A DNA stretch of 64,000 nt from Tamarix chinensis (Eukaryota; Streptophyta; Magnoliopsida; Caryophyllales; Tamaricaceae): the NCBI GenBank assembly GCA_030549775.1, contig CM060175.1, forward strand, positions 104,948,922 to 105,012,921. Reading direction: 5' to 3'. How positions within the stretch are numbered: the first letter of the stretch is position 1; each line of letters starts with the position of its first letter. This document shows positions 38,279-49,530 of this stretch, one piece after another. The position numbers were made by a program, and so were the translations under genes. The notes under the pieces are model-generated. The model ran no database searches, had not been told where the DNA came from, and saw only the letters and a program-made list of their open reading frames with translations.

Positions 38279-40833
38279 AGTTTAGAGGAGAGGCTAGGGT
38301 TTTGTGGGTCGGTGAGGGGGTAATGCAGCTAGGGTTAGGGTCACCGGTGGCGATGGTTGGCCGATGGAATTTCAAATCATGGCAAGGTAGCGGCCGGCTG
38401 GGATAGGGGAAAAACATGTGCGAGAAGAAGGGAGAAGTGGTTGGGCGACTGGGTCGACAGATTAGCAGGGAAAAAATAGAGGGGAAATGGCCGATAAAAC
38501 GGTGAGATTGGCGGCTGATTTCTCAGACGGTTGCAGGTCGATGACGGGGATAAGAATAGGGAAGGAGCAAGAAGATGGGTGCCAACCGAGCGGTCTGGGG
38601 GAGAAATGAAAGAAAGAAAAGAAAAGAAGAACCGACCGAGTGACGGCTTAAAAAAAACACCATAACGCTACGTTCCTAGGGAAAAAGGGGAAAAGAACAG
38701 TGTAATGTTCTGGGCCACTAAAGGGAGAAGAAAAATAAGTCTGGGCCGCGGACGCCAAGCCCAAATCGAAGAAAGAAGAGGAAAAGATAAGGAAAAAGGA
38801 AGAAAAGAAAGAAAAGAAAAGAAAAAGGAAGAAAGAAAAGGGAAAAAGGAAAAGCAGAAAAAGATAAATAGTGGGTTGGGTTAATTAAATTAATTAGGAT
38901 ATTTTGGATATTTAAAAATAATAATATTTAAATAAAATAATATTTAATTCCCTTTTTAGGCTAATTTAGGATTTTTTGAAAGATTTTTCCTAAATTTCTT
39001 TTAATTACCTAATCACTCTAATTTTTTCCAATTAAATTATTTATAAAATTCCTATTAATTTGGCCTTATTTATTCCCTCTTATTTTATATAAAATAATTA
39101 ATTTAATTAATTTTCAAAATAAAATCCTTAATTAGCTAAATACCCAAATTCGTTCCTAATTAAAATATTTATTAATTTCTTTCTTGATTTGCCCTAATGG
39201 ATTTCCTTTTATTTTAATAAAAATAACTAATTTAATTAATTTTCATAATAAAACCATATTTAATTATAATTCTTAAAATTAAAATTTTTGGGGCATTTTA
39301 ACAATTTATCTTATCCCAATACTTGTTAAATTTTCCTTTTATATTACTTGTTGTACTTCTCACCCTAATCTCATTTGAATTGATCCATTCATCAACCGTC
39401 AACTTAATCTCACATATAGTGGGAAAGAATAAGTTCATAGTGACATACTTAGTCACTAAAAATAACTATATCGCATTATAAAAACTCTCTAATTTGAAAG
39501 CAACATCTCTCACATTTTCCCAATATTCTTTAGCGGGAAATCTCTTATATAAAGGCTCAAGCTACTTTAAATGATAAAACACATCTTTATATTGAATTAT
39601 AATATTGAGCATTAAATATTTTGAGTTCCATCGAGTCTTACAACTAAGTTCTAGTTTCTTAGTGCATTGAATTTTCATTTGTTTTGCTATTTTAACAAAA
39701 TTTTCATCTCTCTTAGGAGTTGTTGTCCAAAATGCAACACTATAACGGACATTTTCAATAATTTTATTAATTAACTCTAATCTATCCTTTACAACTAGAT
39801 TCAATATGTATGCAGAACAACGCATATGAAAAAATCTTCCTTCTAAAATAAGTGAACTCAAAGGAAGCTTTTCCAAAATGATATCAATTGTAGCATCATT
39901 GGAAGTGCAATTATCAATAGTCAAAGTAAAACACTTACTATCAAGATTCTAATCAAATAAGCTACCAACAAGATAATTTGAAAGCACCTTGGCCATATGC
40001 GAACATGGCATGTTCATAAATATGATAAAAAAAAAGAACATAGTTTAGTAATTAATTGTATTATTAGTTTACGCGTGTAGGTTTTTTTCATAACACACAT
40101 AGAATTTACCTAACAAGACAAATTTGAATTTCCACGAATCATCAATGAAGTGCATTGTGATAGCCATGGATCCTCTTTTTTAATTACTTAAAGTCCACAT
40201 ACTACTTGTCAATGCAATAGAGCTTAAATTTGTCTCCAACGGCTTTAGAGTTTTCTCTTTTTAACATTAAACATATTTAGGATGTCACTTTTGATTATAT
40301 TCTAAGAAACCACTTTAAATTATGGTTGTAAAACATAAAGGAACCTTATAAACTCTACATGCTTAATTATAGAAAATATTTACTCATGCAACATAATCAT
40401 TTTACCAAGCTCCTCCCTTGCATGATCTTCGTTGAACTGATATGTACTAAGCTTTGGTGACCCATCAATAGAATTTGTTAGATCTAAAAGATATTGTGAT
40501 ATGACCACCTGCTTTTTATGTACACACGTCTTCAAGTGATCATGTAGATACTTAGTGCCATTCTTACTATCTCCTCCCAAGTGCTTATTACAATAGTTAC
40601 AAATTTCTTTCCATTTCCCTCCAATTGATTTTCTCTCAAAATGATCCCATACAACTAACATTCTTTTTCTTTTTCTTTTTTTTTTGCACAATGTACATCC
40701 ATGTTTCTAGTGTTATCATCATCAAAATTCTAATTTTACATCTCCATATCATCTTGAGAGTTTTGTGATCCACTTTTCTAAGTTAGAGTAGTTTCCATAA
40801 CACTATCAATCTATTTTTCAATGTTTTCCATAT

Positions 40834-42349
40834 ATAAAAAAATAGTAGATATTAATAGCATATACATCTCTATAAATTTAAAAGGAAATACATGATATGT
40901 ACTAATCTATATTATAGAAAAATAAAACAAGTAAATAATCATGGCATTTCATTCATCAACATTCCACTAATGGCTTTGTTTTTCTTCTTTTCTTTCATCA
41001 AAATAAAATAATTCAAGGCTAAAAAACCTTATAAAGGGGCAATTTGTTGATATTTTTCGTATCAATTTTCCTTCATCCGAATTCATCTAGAATATTTTTT
41101 TTTAGTGTATACTTACCAAAGAAGAAAAAAGAAAGAAAAATGAAAGTAAGAGCTGGGATTAATGTAGCATTGCACTAATGCTTATTACTATTCTTGTCTT
41201 CATTGTTAATGCAAGCTCTTGAAATGGTAATGAACTGAAAATTGATTTCTACAAAAAAAAATGTCCTTTAATTGAACTTCGTGTTAAGAATATTACATGT
41301 AGTGGAGTTAAAAGCAATCCTAAATTGCCAGCTAAACTATTGAGATTGTAATTCCATGACTATTTCGTTTGTTTTGTTAGGGTACATATATATTACAATT
41401 TTGGTTATATATATATATATGTATGTATGTATGTATGTATCTTAACTTAATTATAGCACTTTTTTTTATTCATTTCTTCCTTTCTTTGGGCCAATTTGCT
41501 AGCTTAAGCTAACTATACCTAACGATTTAATTTCAATCATGAGCAGTATCTTACTGTTTAATTAGGGATGTAAGGCACTGAGGCATCTACCTTATATTCC
41601 TATTAGATTCAAAGACGGAATATACAGTTGAGAAAGAAGCTATTTGCCTATTACAAATCATTCACTCAAAGCCTAAGAAGATATACGAATTCATTGATCT
41701 AAGCTTGAATAAGTGTTTCTTGTGCAAATAATCAACATAATCTTCATTCTTCACTTCACCACATAGTCAACGACAACACAACCCACCACCTACAATTACA
41801 CAAGCATATGCCAGAATCTTCAATCTTCACCATAGTGATAGTTACAGAGTCACCCAACCACCATCCACTACCAACCAGTGGTGAAACACAACAAAGACTG
41901 GTTAACTATCAAGTATCAACATTCAACAATATATACTAAAGAAAATTAGACACAATTCGCACAAAAAAACATAAACACCCAAGTTAATAGATATGATAAA
42001 AACACATTAGATGGAGAGAGAAAATTACCTCATAAAAAAATGAACACTATTCGGCCAGCACCTGCCACTAGAGTGCTCACTACTCTATAAAGAACAAAAG
42101 AGCTATCAATCAGTGGGTTAAGGCAATGGATTCTCTAATGTCAATTGGTGGGTTGACCCGATTGAGGAAATGGAGGCACGATTTGGGACTGGGAGAGCAG
42201 GAGATAGGAAATTCAGATCTTAGATATTTGGTTGGATGAGGAGGAAGAGTGGATGACAATGGCAAGGACCTACTAGTTGATGGAAGAAGATGAGCTAGCA
42301 AGAAAAATGCACAAGAACATAAAGAAGGGATGTATAATCTATTGCCTCG
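40834..42349. other. AT-rich DNA between the hAT gene and element F
   Basis: Probably includes the 5' non-coding part of the hAT element. (TA)n and (TGTA)n runs occur near 41409-41440. No gene, RNA or hAT terminal repeat is recognised. Confidence 0.35.
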
Positions 42350-42780
42350 GGTTTTGTAACACCTTGATTTTTTTTACTACTAAAATTTTTTATTTTTATA
42401 GTGGAAGTAAATAAGTAAAATATTGGGGGTTACCACCGTAATTGACATAAGTCTAGCTTATTCAACCATCCTTACATCAATTACAAGGCTAAAACAATTA
42501 AAGTAATGTAAGGAAATTATAAACGAAAGAAATATTTATAATACAATAATGAGTTTGGAGTTTAACTCCAAGTTACAATACATAAAAGACAAAAGAAGGG
42601 GATACTGTGGATCAAGAGTCCAAAAAGGTATCTAGTTAAATATATTTACCAGATAGCATTATTCTTCACCCAACCTCTAATATAGATGAAATCACTCATC
42701 CCCACATAAGGCATCATAGGCAGCATACTCATCTAGCAGATCTTTTGAGACTTGCACATAAGAATCAGGGTCTCCTACTT

Positions 42781-42842
42781 GTGAGAAAGAGTAGTACCCA
42801 TGAAACGGGTGGTCAGTATGCTATGTACTGAGTAAGGAAACA
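42781..42842 (-). other. Conserved post-array block, element F copy
   Basis: On minus: CCTTACTCAGTACATAGCAT then ACTGACCACCCGTTTCATGG and a GTACTACTC segment. AGTACATAGCATACT can pair as AGTA..TACT around a small loop. Confidence 0.7.
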
Positions 42843-42999
42843 ATACTATTGAATATGGATACAACTAGCATATGCTTTCACATTAGATAATAAGTGTATA
42901 AACAAATAAATGAAACATCTCATAAGACAGAAAATGATCCATTACTCTTTATTAAGCATAAGCATTTTCATTCTTTTATATACATTCAGTGTAGAAACC

Positions 43000-43420
43000 C
43001 CACTATTCTTAAACCGGTAGAATGGTCTGAAACACTTTCTCAAGGACAACACACCTGAGCTACTATTATTATCTAGTAGAACGAATCTGAAAACATCACC
43101 TTCTCTAGGAAAAATGCTTCTGAGCCACTATTCGCCCCTATGGAATGTGACAGATATATATATCAAACCAATACATTGGTCCTGAGTCACGTATTCTTCC
43201 ACTTAAAATTATAAATATCTTTTCCATAGGTTATACTGGTATATTTGCATTTCATGATGAGCAGAGACACCACTATTCTTAAGCTGGTAGAACAGATTGA
43301 AACACCTTCTTAAGATAAAGTCCTCCCAAACTATTATTCTTTCCGGTGGAATGAAAATTAAAAGCATCACCTTCTTGGAAAAAAATGCTACCAAGCCATT
43401 ATTCTCCCTACTGGAATAGG
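43000..43420 (-). repeat. Motif array in element F (6 units in two sets of three)
   Basis: Units near 43010, 43063, 43125 and 43269, 43331, 43397 with CCACTATTCTTAA or CTATTATTATC followed by GTAGAACG or GTGGAATG. Confidence 0.75.
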
Positions 43421-43422
43421 AA

Positions 43423-43473
<51 letters not shown>

Positions 43474-43474
43474 C
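43420..43474. repeat. (CATA)n(TA)n microsatellite
   Basis: About eight CATA units followed by about ten TA units, at the end of the array in element F. Confidence 0.95.
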
Positions 43475-45354
43475 ACCTTAGCCCTACTCACTTGCTCTTT
43501 CACTTTAAGTGATTAGTATCTTATTCAAGGTTAATTCTCAAGCAACAAACACATTAAAATAGAAAGGTTAATTCCTTTCAAACCCCAATTACACTCCCTT
43601 TAGCAATCATTTTTCCATATTGATTATTCAACCATATTTTACAATAAGTCACTCTCAAATATCATCATTATTATCATACCTATAATACACGGTTTAGTTC
43701 CCATACACATATATTAATAATCTTATCCCAATGTATTACTCACAGAAATCTCCAAAACCCTAATATTACAGATTTTTGATAAAACCTCCCAAGAAAATTA
43801 TATGATTACCAATTCCAATAGATAACCTCATAAGGTCAAACATTAACAACGTATTCAGAATTCGAATAACCTCTAGATTTACACATAGAATGATGATATT
43901 ATCATTATAAGATTATTATGCCCAAATAAACTATTAATTCATTTAAGGACCCTAAAATAATAATAATACTTCCAAGCATTCTTCATGATATCACTATCAT
44001 ATTTAATCCACCTAACACATAAAATACAAAAATTTACTTATTACCCCATAATGACCAATTTAACCTTAAGCACAAACAATAACCTTTACGTTATAAATTC
44101 TTGTACCTTCCATACACATTATTTTTCAAATCCACAAATTATCATCATACCTCATAAAAATACTTAGGCCCACTTATTAAAGCTCATTTAACCCATATTT
44201 CATGCCATAAGATAAATTTCCACAAATATGATATTATCACAACAAAATCATAATGATACCTCTTACCCATTCTCACTTCCTTTCAACATAATATTCATAT
44301 CATTACAAAATATCATAAAAAACACACATAACCATACAAGCAAATAACATAAAAATCCTAAACATAGAATAGTATCCTTACCAACTAGGACACTAGGCTC
44401 TAAGCACACAAATTCTAGACTTCCTCCTTTGAAGCTACTGGAATACCACCTACAAAAAACATCAAAATCTATAATTAGGCTCAAAGAGTTTACCTAAAGG
44501 AGAAATAAAGGTAAAGAGGATAAAAATGAAAATAGTTGTAGTCAAATTGGAGCTTAAGTTGTGCGAATGTGTAGTAGAATGTGTGGTGGAGCTATGGTAA
44601 AAATTTGGTGGTGTTTAGACAAGGTTTAAGGGTAAAAGTAGGGGTGCACAGCCAAAAAATGGGGGCTACACAGCTGTGCTACAAGTGGTGCACACCCAAG
44701 CTAAGAGGAAGAATCATGCACGGCCAGGTGATGTAAGGTGGCACGGTCATGCTCGATCACTAGACAAATAGATCTCAAATAGAATAGGTGTGCAAGGGTG
44801 TATGTTTGGACCATGCGCGGGTGTGCTAAAGTACATGGGTAGGCAATGCTAGGTTGCATAGACGTACGATAGAAATGTTTTGTATTGCATGGCCATGCAT
44901 AGGCTATGCGTATCGTAGAAAATGCAACAGACGAGAGAAAGAACAAGGAAAAAGAGGTGGTGGTCGGTGACGATGGTGTTGGGGAAGTTTGGGTTGACCT
45001 TGGTGGTTCATCCCCCGACCAATGGGTGGGGAGTGGTGGTCGAGGTAGTGCACGGTAGTGGAATGGGTGGTGCACAAATAGAGGAAAGAAGGAGGGGAAA
45101 AGAAGAAGGAATAAAGGAGAAAGAAAGGGGAGCTCAAGGTAGAATTTTGGGACACAAAATGGGTAGAAGGTAGGGAAAACAAAAGAGAAGGGAAGAAGAG
45201 TGTGTAGTTTTTGTATGTGTAGTCATGTGTGCATGTGTGGAGTGAATTTGGAGAAGGGAAAAGAGATAGAAGAGGGAGGCATGCAATCAATGGTGTAGGG
45301 GAAAAGATGGAATGGCAAGTGATGATGATGGTGAGTGTGTATATTGCATAAGGA

Positions 45355-45355
<1 letters not shown>

Positions 45356-45385
<30 letters not shown>

Positions 45386-45543
45386 AAGAAGAAGAAGAAG
45401 AAGAAGAAGAAGAAGAAGAAGAAGAAGAAGAAGAAGAAGAAGAAGAAGAAGAAGAAGAAGAAGAAGAAGAAGAAGAAGAAGAAGAAGAAGAAGAAGAAGA
45501 AGAAGAAGAAGAAGAAGAAGAAGAAGAAGAAGAAGAAGAAGAA
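45356..45543. repeat. Perfect (GAA)n / (TTC)n tract, about 62 units
   Basis: Roughly 188 bp of uninterrupted GAA on plus, TTC on the strand of element F, about 425 bp from F's 5' end. The same place in E and G is purine/pyrimidine-rich but not a pure repeat, so the tract expanded after F diverged. It produces false arginine, lysine, serine, phenylalanine and leucine homopolymer frames. Confidence 0.97.
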
Positions 45544-45972
45544 TGACAGGGAGTAGGGTGTGTGCATGATGTAGATCGGTAGGGATAAGAGAAATAGAAG
45601 GAGAATAAGAAAAAGAATAAAGGAAGTAGTGGAGATGATGGATGATTGCAAAAAAGGTGATGGATGATGGTGTAAGTGGGAAAAGGAGAAGCAAGTTGCA
45701 TGAATTTCAAATATTACGGCTTAGTTTGATGGGAGAAAGGAGAAGGAAGAAAAGAAAATGAGAAATAAAAAGGAAAAAGAGAAAGGGTTGGGGAAATAGT
45801 TTAGATGGTTTTAGATTGGCCAAAAGTAATTAGGATTAGTAAAAATTTTAACAGGTTTTGATTTTGGTTTACGAATTACGATTTATCCGAGTCAATGTTT
45901 AAGTTTTGGTTAAAGTATTGGGATTAAGAATGCTGGATTAGGCTATGTAAATTTTTGAGGTACTATAGGTTT

Positions 45973-46283
45973 GGTCAAAAAATGTTTATGGGATGAATGA
46001 ATAAGGAAGATGACGATGGTATAATTGGTATTAATGGTACTAGTAAGTGGTTGGGTTAAATGTCAACGATGGAGAGGACTCAAAGCTAGAAGAGTCAAAC
46101 ATGAACACAGAGAAAGGGAAAAGTGGTGAAGGCACAGAACAGAATGAGAAAAATAATGTCAATTTTTGACAATAGATATTGACAAGAGTGGACTTAGCAC
46201 TCAACAGAGGAGTGAGGACTGAGGTTTGAGAGCTAAGGAGTCAAATTCAAAAGAGTAGTAGTTAATAGAATAAGACTTCAAAA
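45973..46283. other. Short intergenic stretch between F and a hAT-like MITE
   Basis: No gene or terminus is recognised. Confidence 0.4.
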
Positions 46284-47042
46284 TAGGGATGGCAAAAAGG
46301 CAAAAAATTAGATTTAGAAATTGGATTTGGGGTGGCCCGAGTGAGGTTTTGTTGTTGTCATAGTGTCACTTGTGGGTTGTGGTTAGTAAGTAATGGATAA
46401 AACCATTGCTTTAGTTTTGTATGCATACCTAATTCAAGGCGGTTTTAAGGACCCCAAACCCATACTCGAATGAATCCCCGACCCTAATACCTAAATTTAC
46501 CCTTCAAACCCAAAAAAATATAGATATAACAATTTTTCCTATAGGTTTAGGGATTCCCCATTTAGATTCAAGTTCAAGGAGAGATTTTGGGGATTAAATC
46601 CTTATTGGGGATTTGGTTAGAGACACGTTTGGGGTCCCCATCTTCTAACTCCCCCCCCCCAAATTTTTTAATATATTTTTTATATTATTCTATATATAAT
46701 TATTTTTATATAAAATATAAATTAAAATATATTGTTAAAAACTAGATTAGGTATCGAGGATGGGGTTGGGTTTATGGTTTCGGGTCAGGTTTTAAGGTTG
46801 GGAAATGATCATGGATGGGCAATAGTTTGGGGATAAGTTTGGGTATGGGGATTTGATCCCCACGGGGATTGGGTCGGGGATTACCCAGTAAGAAAAAAAA
46901 AAGGGATCATGATAAGTTCAAGGATGACTTTACTTATTGAATTCAGAGATGGGGATGGGATCCATGTCCCCAACCTGTCCCATTACTATCCTAAAATGGG
47001 TAATCCTCGACGAGCTCCCAAACCCGTGAATTGTCATCCCTA
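46284..47042. mobile_element. Non-autonomous hAT-like element (MITE), about 760 bp
   Basis: Starts TAGGGATGGCAAA and ends TTGTCATCCCTA, an imperfect terminal inverted repeat of about 12 bp typical of plant hAT elements. The interior has GGGGAT/ATCCCC words in both orientations like those at 32995-33250, and a C-run near 46651-46661. An 8-bp TSD was not convincing, so the ends may have been altered. It has no coding capacity. It abuts the RT of the Ty3 element. Confidence 0.6.
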
Positions 47043-47099
47043 GATAAGAAAACTATCCTCCAATATTTGTTTGTTAAGATCTCTATAGTCTGCACATAG

Positions 47100-47401
47100 T
47101 GTGACACCCCGAGTTAATACAACCATATAGGGGATACATTGGAGTGTTTTTGGATTGATCGGCTAGCATCACAGATTAACACAGGTCCTTTCAAGGCACT
47201 TTATCCTTACTCACGCACTTCTAAAAAAAATAGAATATTTCTAAAACTTTCCATGAAAGTCACCCATCCTAAAAGTTACTCCACGATCAGCATGTTTAAT
47301 TATATAGTTCTTATGACAGAATCAACAAAATGATGGTATACCATGTTGATATAAGTAGCCAGATAAATCCTTATAACACTTTTCTTAATATGGGTATTAC
47401 A
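47100..47401 (-). mobile_element. Cassandra-like solo LTR carrying a 5S-rRNA-derived segment
   Basis: About 302 bp. On plus it starts TGTGACACCCCGAG and ends GGGTATTACA, so on minus it begins TGTAATACCC and ends GGGTGTCACA. It interrupts the RT codons between WRPC and ADYRDLNK. The left flank CATAG (47095-47099) may be a TSD copy decayed by C-to-T changes from CACGG. Inside, 47247-47315 matches antisense 5S rRNA. Cassandra elements are small non-autonomous retrotransposons whose LTRs carry 5S sequence; the size (240-350 bp is usual) and termini fit. A different 5S-containing LTR family is possible. Confidence 0.65.
47247..47315 (-). other. 5S rRNA-like segment with box C and box A remnants
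   Basis: On minus AGGATGGGTGAC (47270-47259) is identical to the 5S box C region, and AATTAAACATGCT (47301-47289) corresponds to AGTTAAGCGTGCT of box A, with the expected spacing. GGAAAGT follows as in GGGAAGT of 5S. The changes in box A, mostly CpG decay, suggest an old inactive copy. Confidence 0.7.
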
Positions 47402-47689
47402 CGGTCTCCATGTGCCATCTTTCTTTTCGACTAGGATGACCGGTGAAGCATATGAGCTAGTGCTATGTTGAATTACTCCCTGATCCAACATATCATTAAT
47501 CAAAGAGTCAATGATATCCTTTTGGTGTATGACATACCTGTAAGGTCTTTTATTCATAGGATTGGTTCCTTCTAACAAGGAAATTTGGTGGTCGAAGCCT
47601 TCTCTTCAGAGTGGTAGGCTATTAGGCTTATCAAACAAACTATCAAACTGCTCAAAAAGATCTACCAAGGGGGGAAATAATAGAGATGT

Positions 47690-48283
47690 TCCTCCTTGAG
47701 TATGGGTGGTTAGTGAGTATAGTATCACTGATCGACCTTTTACATTCAGGGGATACACATGCAGCATTGAAAGTTGAGCCTCTTATTTAAAAAACATAGT
47801 AGCTAATTGTACCTCAAAAGTCTTTGTGGTAGCTCCTTGAAGGACATGATTTTTATTAAGAGACACAAGCTACATAGTAAGTTTGTTGAAGTCCCACACT
47901 ATCGGTCCCAATGTGATGAGGCACCAAATGCCTAGCACCATATCACAACATTCCAATGGTAAGATCATCATATCAATCTGGAATAAAAAGCTCTAGAGTT
48001 TCTAAGTGAATTACCTTACTTATGTTGCAACATTGAGCGTATTACCATCTGCAACAACCACTAACATTGAATTTGTCTATTCCAACCTACATCCCAATTT
48101 GGTGGCACCCTTGGTATACAAGAAATTATGGGTTCTTCCACTGTCAATGAGAATGTGAAAGGGTTTTTTCATAGTTTGGAACCTAGAAATTCCTAATAGG
48201 GAATTAACAAAAATTTGAGGAAACTCATTAGCTGGTGCTGGAAGATCATTTTCCCCATCCTCTAAAACTTCCCCTTCATCATT
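47690..48283 (-). pseudogene. Ty3 aspartic protease region
   Basis: On minus it reads FHILIDSGRTHNFLYTKGAT then KLGC, the retropepsin active-site region, with DSG in the position of the catalytic D-S/T-G motif. Further on, LPLECCDMVLGIW and TLGPIVWDF match the conserved segment between protease and RT. Stops and frameshifts are present. The 5' end of this piece abuts the TSD of element G. Confidence 0.8.
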
Positions 48284-49277
48284 ATTCCTGTAATACCCAA
48301 AAATTTTGCTTAGCCAAATTCTGCATTGTTAACGCCCTAATTTGATTTTTATCTCAAGAAATCTTATTTTTTAACCTTAACTAAATTTCTTAATCCCAAA
48401 ACTTTAATCGAATATGAAACCTTGACTCGGATAAACCATAATTCATAAAACAAAATAAAAATATGCTAAATTTTTTACTAATCCTAACTATCTTTGCTAA
48501 TCTAAAATCATCTAATCTAATCTTAATCCCTCAACCCTTCTCTTTTTCCTTTTCTTTCTTCTTTTCTTTTCTTTTTCCTTCTTCTCTTACACCATTTTTC
48601 CTTGTGGCGTGAAGGAGGTTGGCTCCTTTGCACCATGACACCATCAACTTACCCTCCTATATGCTTCCTCTCACCATCACCCTGCCACCCTCGTGCTTCT
48701 ATTGCACCTTGATGCCATCACCACACACACACCACCATCATCTCACCATCACTCCACTTCTTCCTCCTGCTACTTTGCTTCACCCGTCAGCTACCATCAC
48801 CATCACCTTCTCCACTTTTATCTCCCATGCACATCTTATTCGTGTGCCACCCTCACTAAAACCAACACCATCACCCTCTGCTTCTTCCCCTACTGCCTTC
48901 ATCACCCTCATACACTACCGTCATCTCTATCATCTTCTACAATTTTTCCCCATTCACACGTTGTCACTTCCTTGTCATTTTTCCCCTCCATGGCATGCCA
49001 CCATATAATATATATACCCCTCCATCCTTCCATTTTATTGTCATCCATCACCTCCCCGACCTTCTTCTCTTCTTCCTTCCCCTTCCTCCTTCTTTCTCTA
49101 TTTTTGGCATTCACACCACCCAATCCATCACCGTGCGCTACCTCGGCCACCACTCTCCACCATATGGCCGGTGGACCAACTAACAAGGTAGCCCCAACCT
49201 TCCCCCCCACTGTTGCCGATTATTGCAACTGACCATCGCCTCTTTTCCCTTCTTCTTCCCCTCATTCGTTACAGTTT

Positions 49278-49530
49278 TGCAGAGTGCACGACCTATGTAC
49301 GGCCATACAACACTTGAAATCTCCTATGTACGGCCATACAACACTTGAAATCTCCTACTGTAAAGCCATGCAACTTTTGCACCACCTTACCATGCGTCTT
49401 TTTTTCTCTCAACCTATTGTGCACTGGTGTTGTACAATCGTGCAACTTTTGCACCACCTGGCCATGCGTCATAATTCCTCTTAGCCTGGTGTTACATATC
49501 TATGCAACTTTTGCACCACCTGACTATGTA
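49278..49530 (+). repeat. Short tandem repeats in element G
   Basis: GTACGGCCATACAACACTTG is repeated near 49296 and 49326, and TGCAACTTTTGCACCACCT recurs near 49368, 49440 and 49502. These lie in the part corresponding to the transcribed leader of the element. Confidence 0.7.

Larger units (their letters stand above)
34715..39300 (-). mobile_element. Element D: complete subfamily-1 long LTR inserted in the hAT gene
   Basis: 4,586 bp, flanked by a perfect 5-bp TSD ACAAT (34710-34714 and 39301-39305). On plus it starts TGTAACACTCTAAAATTTAC and ends GGGGCATTTTA. This is the best-defined copy and gives the family layout on the minus strand: about 1.0 kb of AT-rich and pyrimidine-rich sequence, TATA box, G/C-rich segment, triplet repeats, CCCTAGATT-rich segment, array, conserved block and terminus. 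The two ends are not direct repeats of each other and no PBS, polypurine tract or protein domain lies inside. This fits one LTR left after recombination between two LTRs. Confidence 0.88.
34290..40833 (-). pseudogene. hAT-superfamily transposase pseudogene, split by element D
   Basis: hAT transposases excise and insert elements through an RNase-H-like core. On the minus strand the pieces appear in the family order: an N-terminal start at 40833 followed by stops; a BED zinc finger in the open frame 40691-40380 (VVWDHFERKSIGGKWKEICN, YCNKHLGGDSKNGTKYLHDH, LKTC); the RNase-H-like core in 39924-39562 (TIDNCTSND, HMRCSAYILNLVVKDRL, CKTRWNSKYLML); then element D (34715-39300). After D come ILNPRYKL, PLIYGD and the dimerisation region near 34480-34300 (IAKDVLAIPVTIVSSNSTFS, TSGRVI). 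Multiple stops and frameshifts make it non-functional even without D. Confidence 0.85.
42355..45967 (-). mobile_element. Element F: subfamily-2 long LTR with an expanded GAA repeat
   Basis: 3,613 bp, flanked by a perfect 5-bp TSD GGTTT (42350-42354 and 45968-45972). On plus it starts TGTAACACCTTGATTTTTTT and ends TTTTTGAGGTACTATA (expected GGTATTACA). Shares with E and G the conserved block, array and the segment near 44380-44410 (ACTAGGCTCTAAGCAC). The G-rich part (44560-45300) and the GAA tract give long low-complexity frames but no protein domain. Read as a solo LTR. Confidence 0.85.
47043..47578 (-). pseudogene. Ty3 reverse transcriptase N-terminus, split by a 302-bp insertion
   Basis: From 47578 on minus it reads GTNPMNKRPYRYVIHQKDII, then MLDQGVIQHSTSSYASPVIL and VEKKDGTWRPC, the standard N-terminal RT segment. 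After the insertion, 47099-47043 continues with CADYRDLNKQILEDSF, exactly the expected next motif (CVDYRALNK in intact elements). The catalytic part is missing. Confidence 0.85.

Noticed and set aside
34715..39300. Possibility that D is a DNA transposon because its ends are partly inverted
   Set aside because: TSDs are 5 bp, termini are TG/CA-like, and a TATA box and LTR-type layout are present; the inverted similarity at the ends is short.
44904..45710. Open frame of 268 codons on minus and its partners in other frames with Ser, Phe, Leu, Arg and Lys runs
   Set aside because: All derive from the (GAA)n tract and flanking skewed sequence of element F; no domain and no codon structure.
48619..49232. 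His/Pro/Ser-rich frames of up to 179 codons
   Set aside because: C-rich leader of element G; not shared as a frame with E or F.
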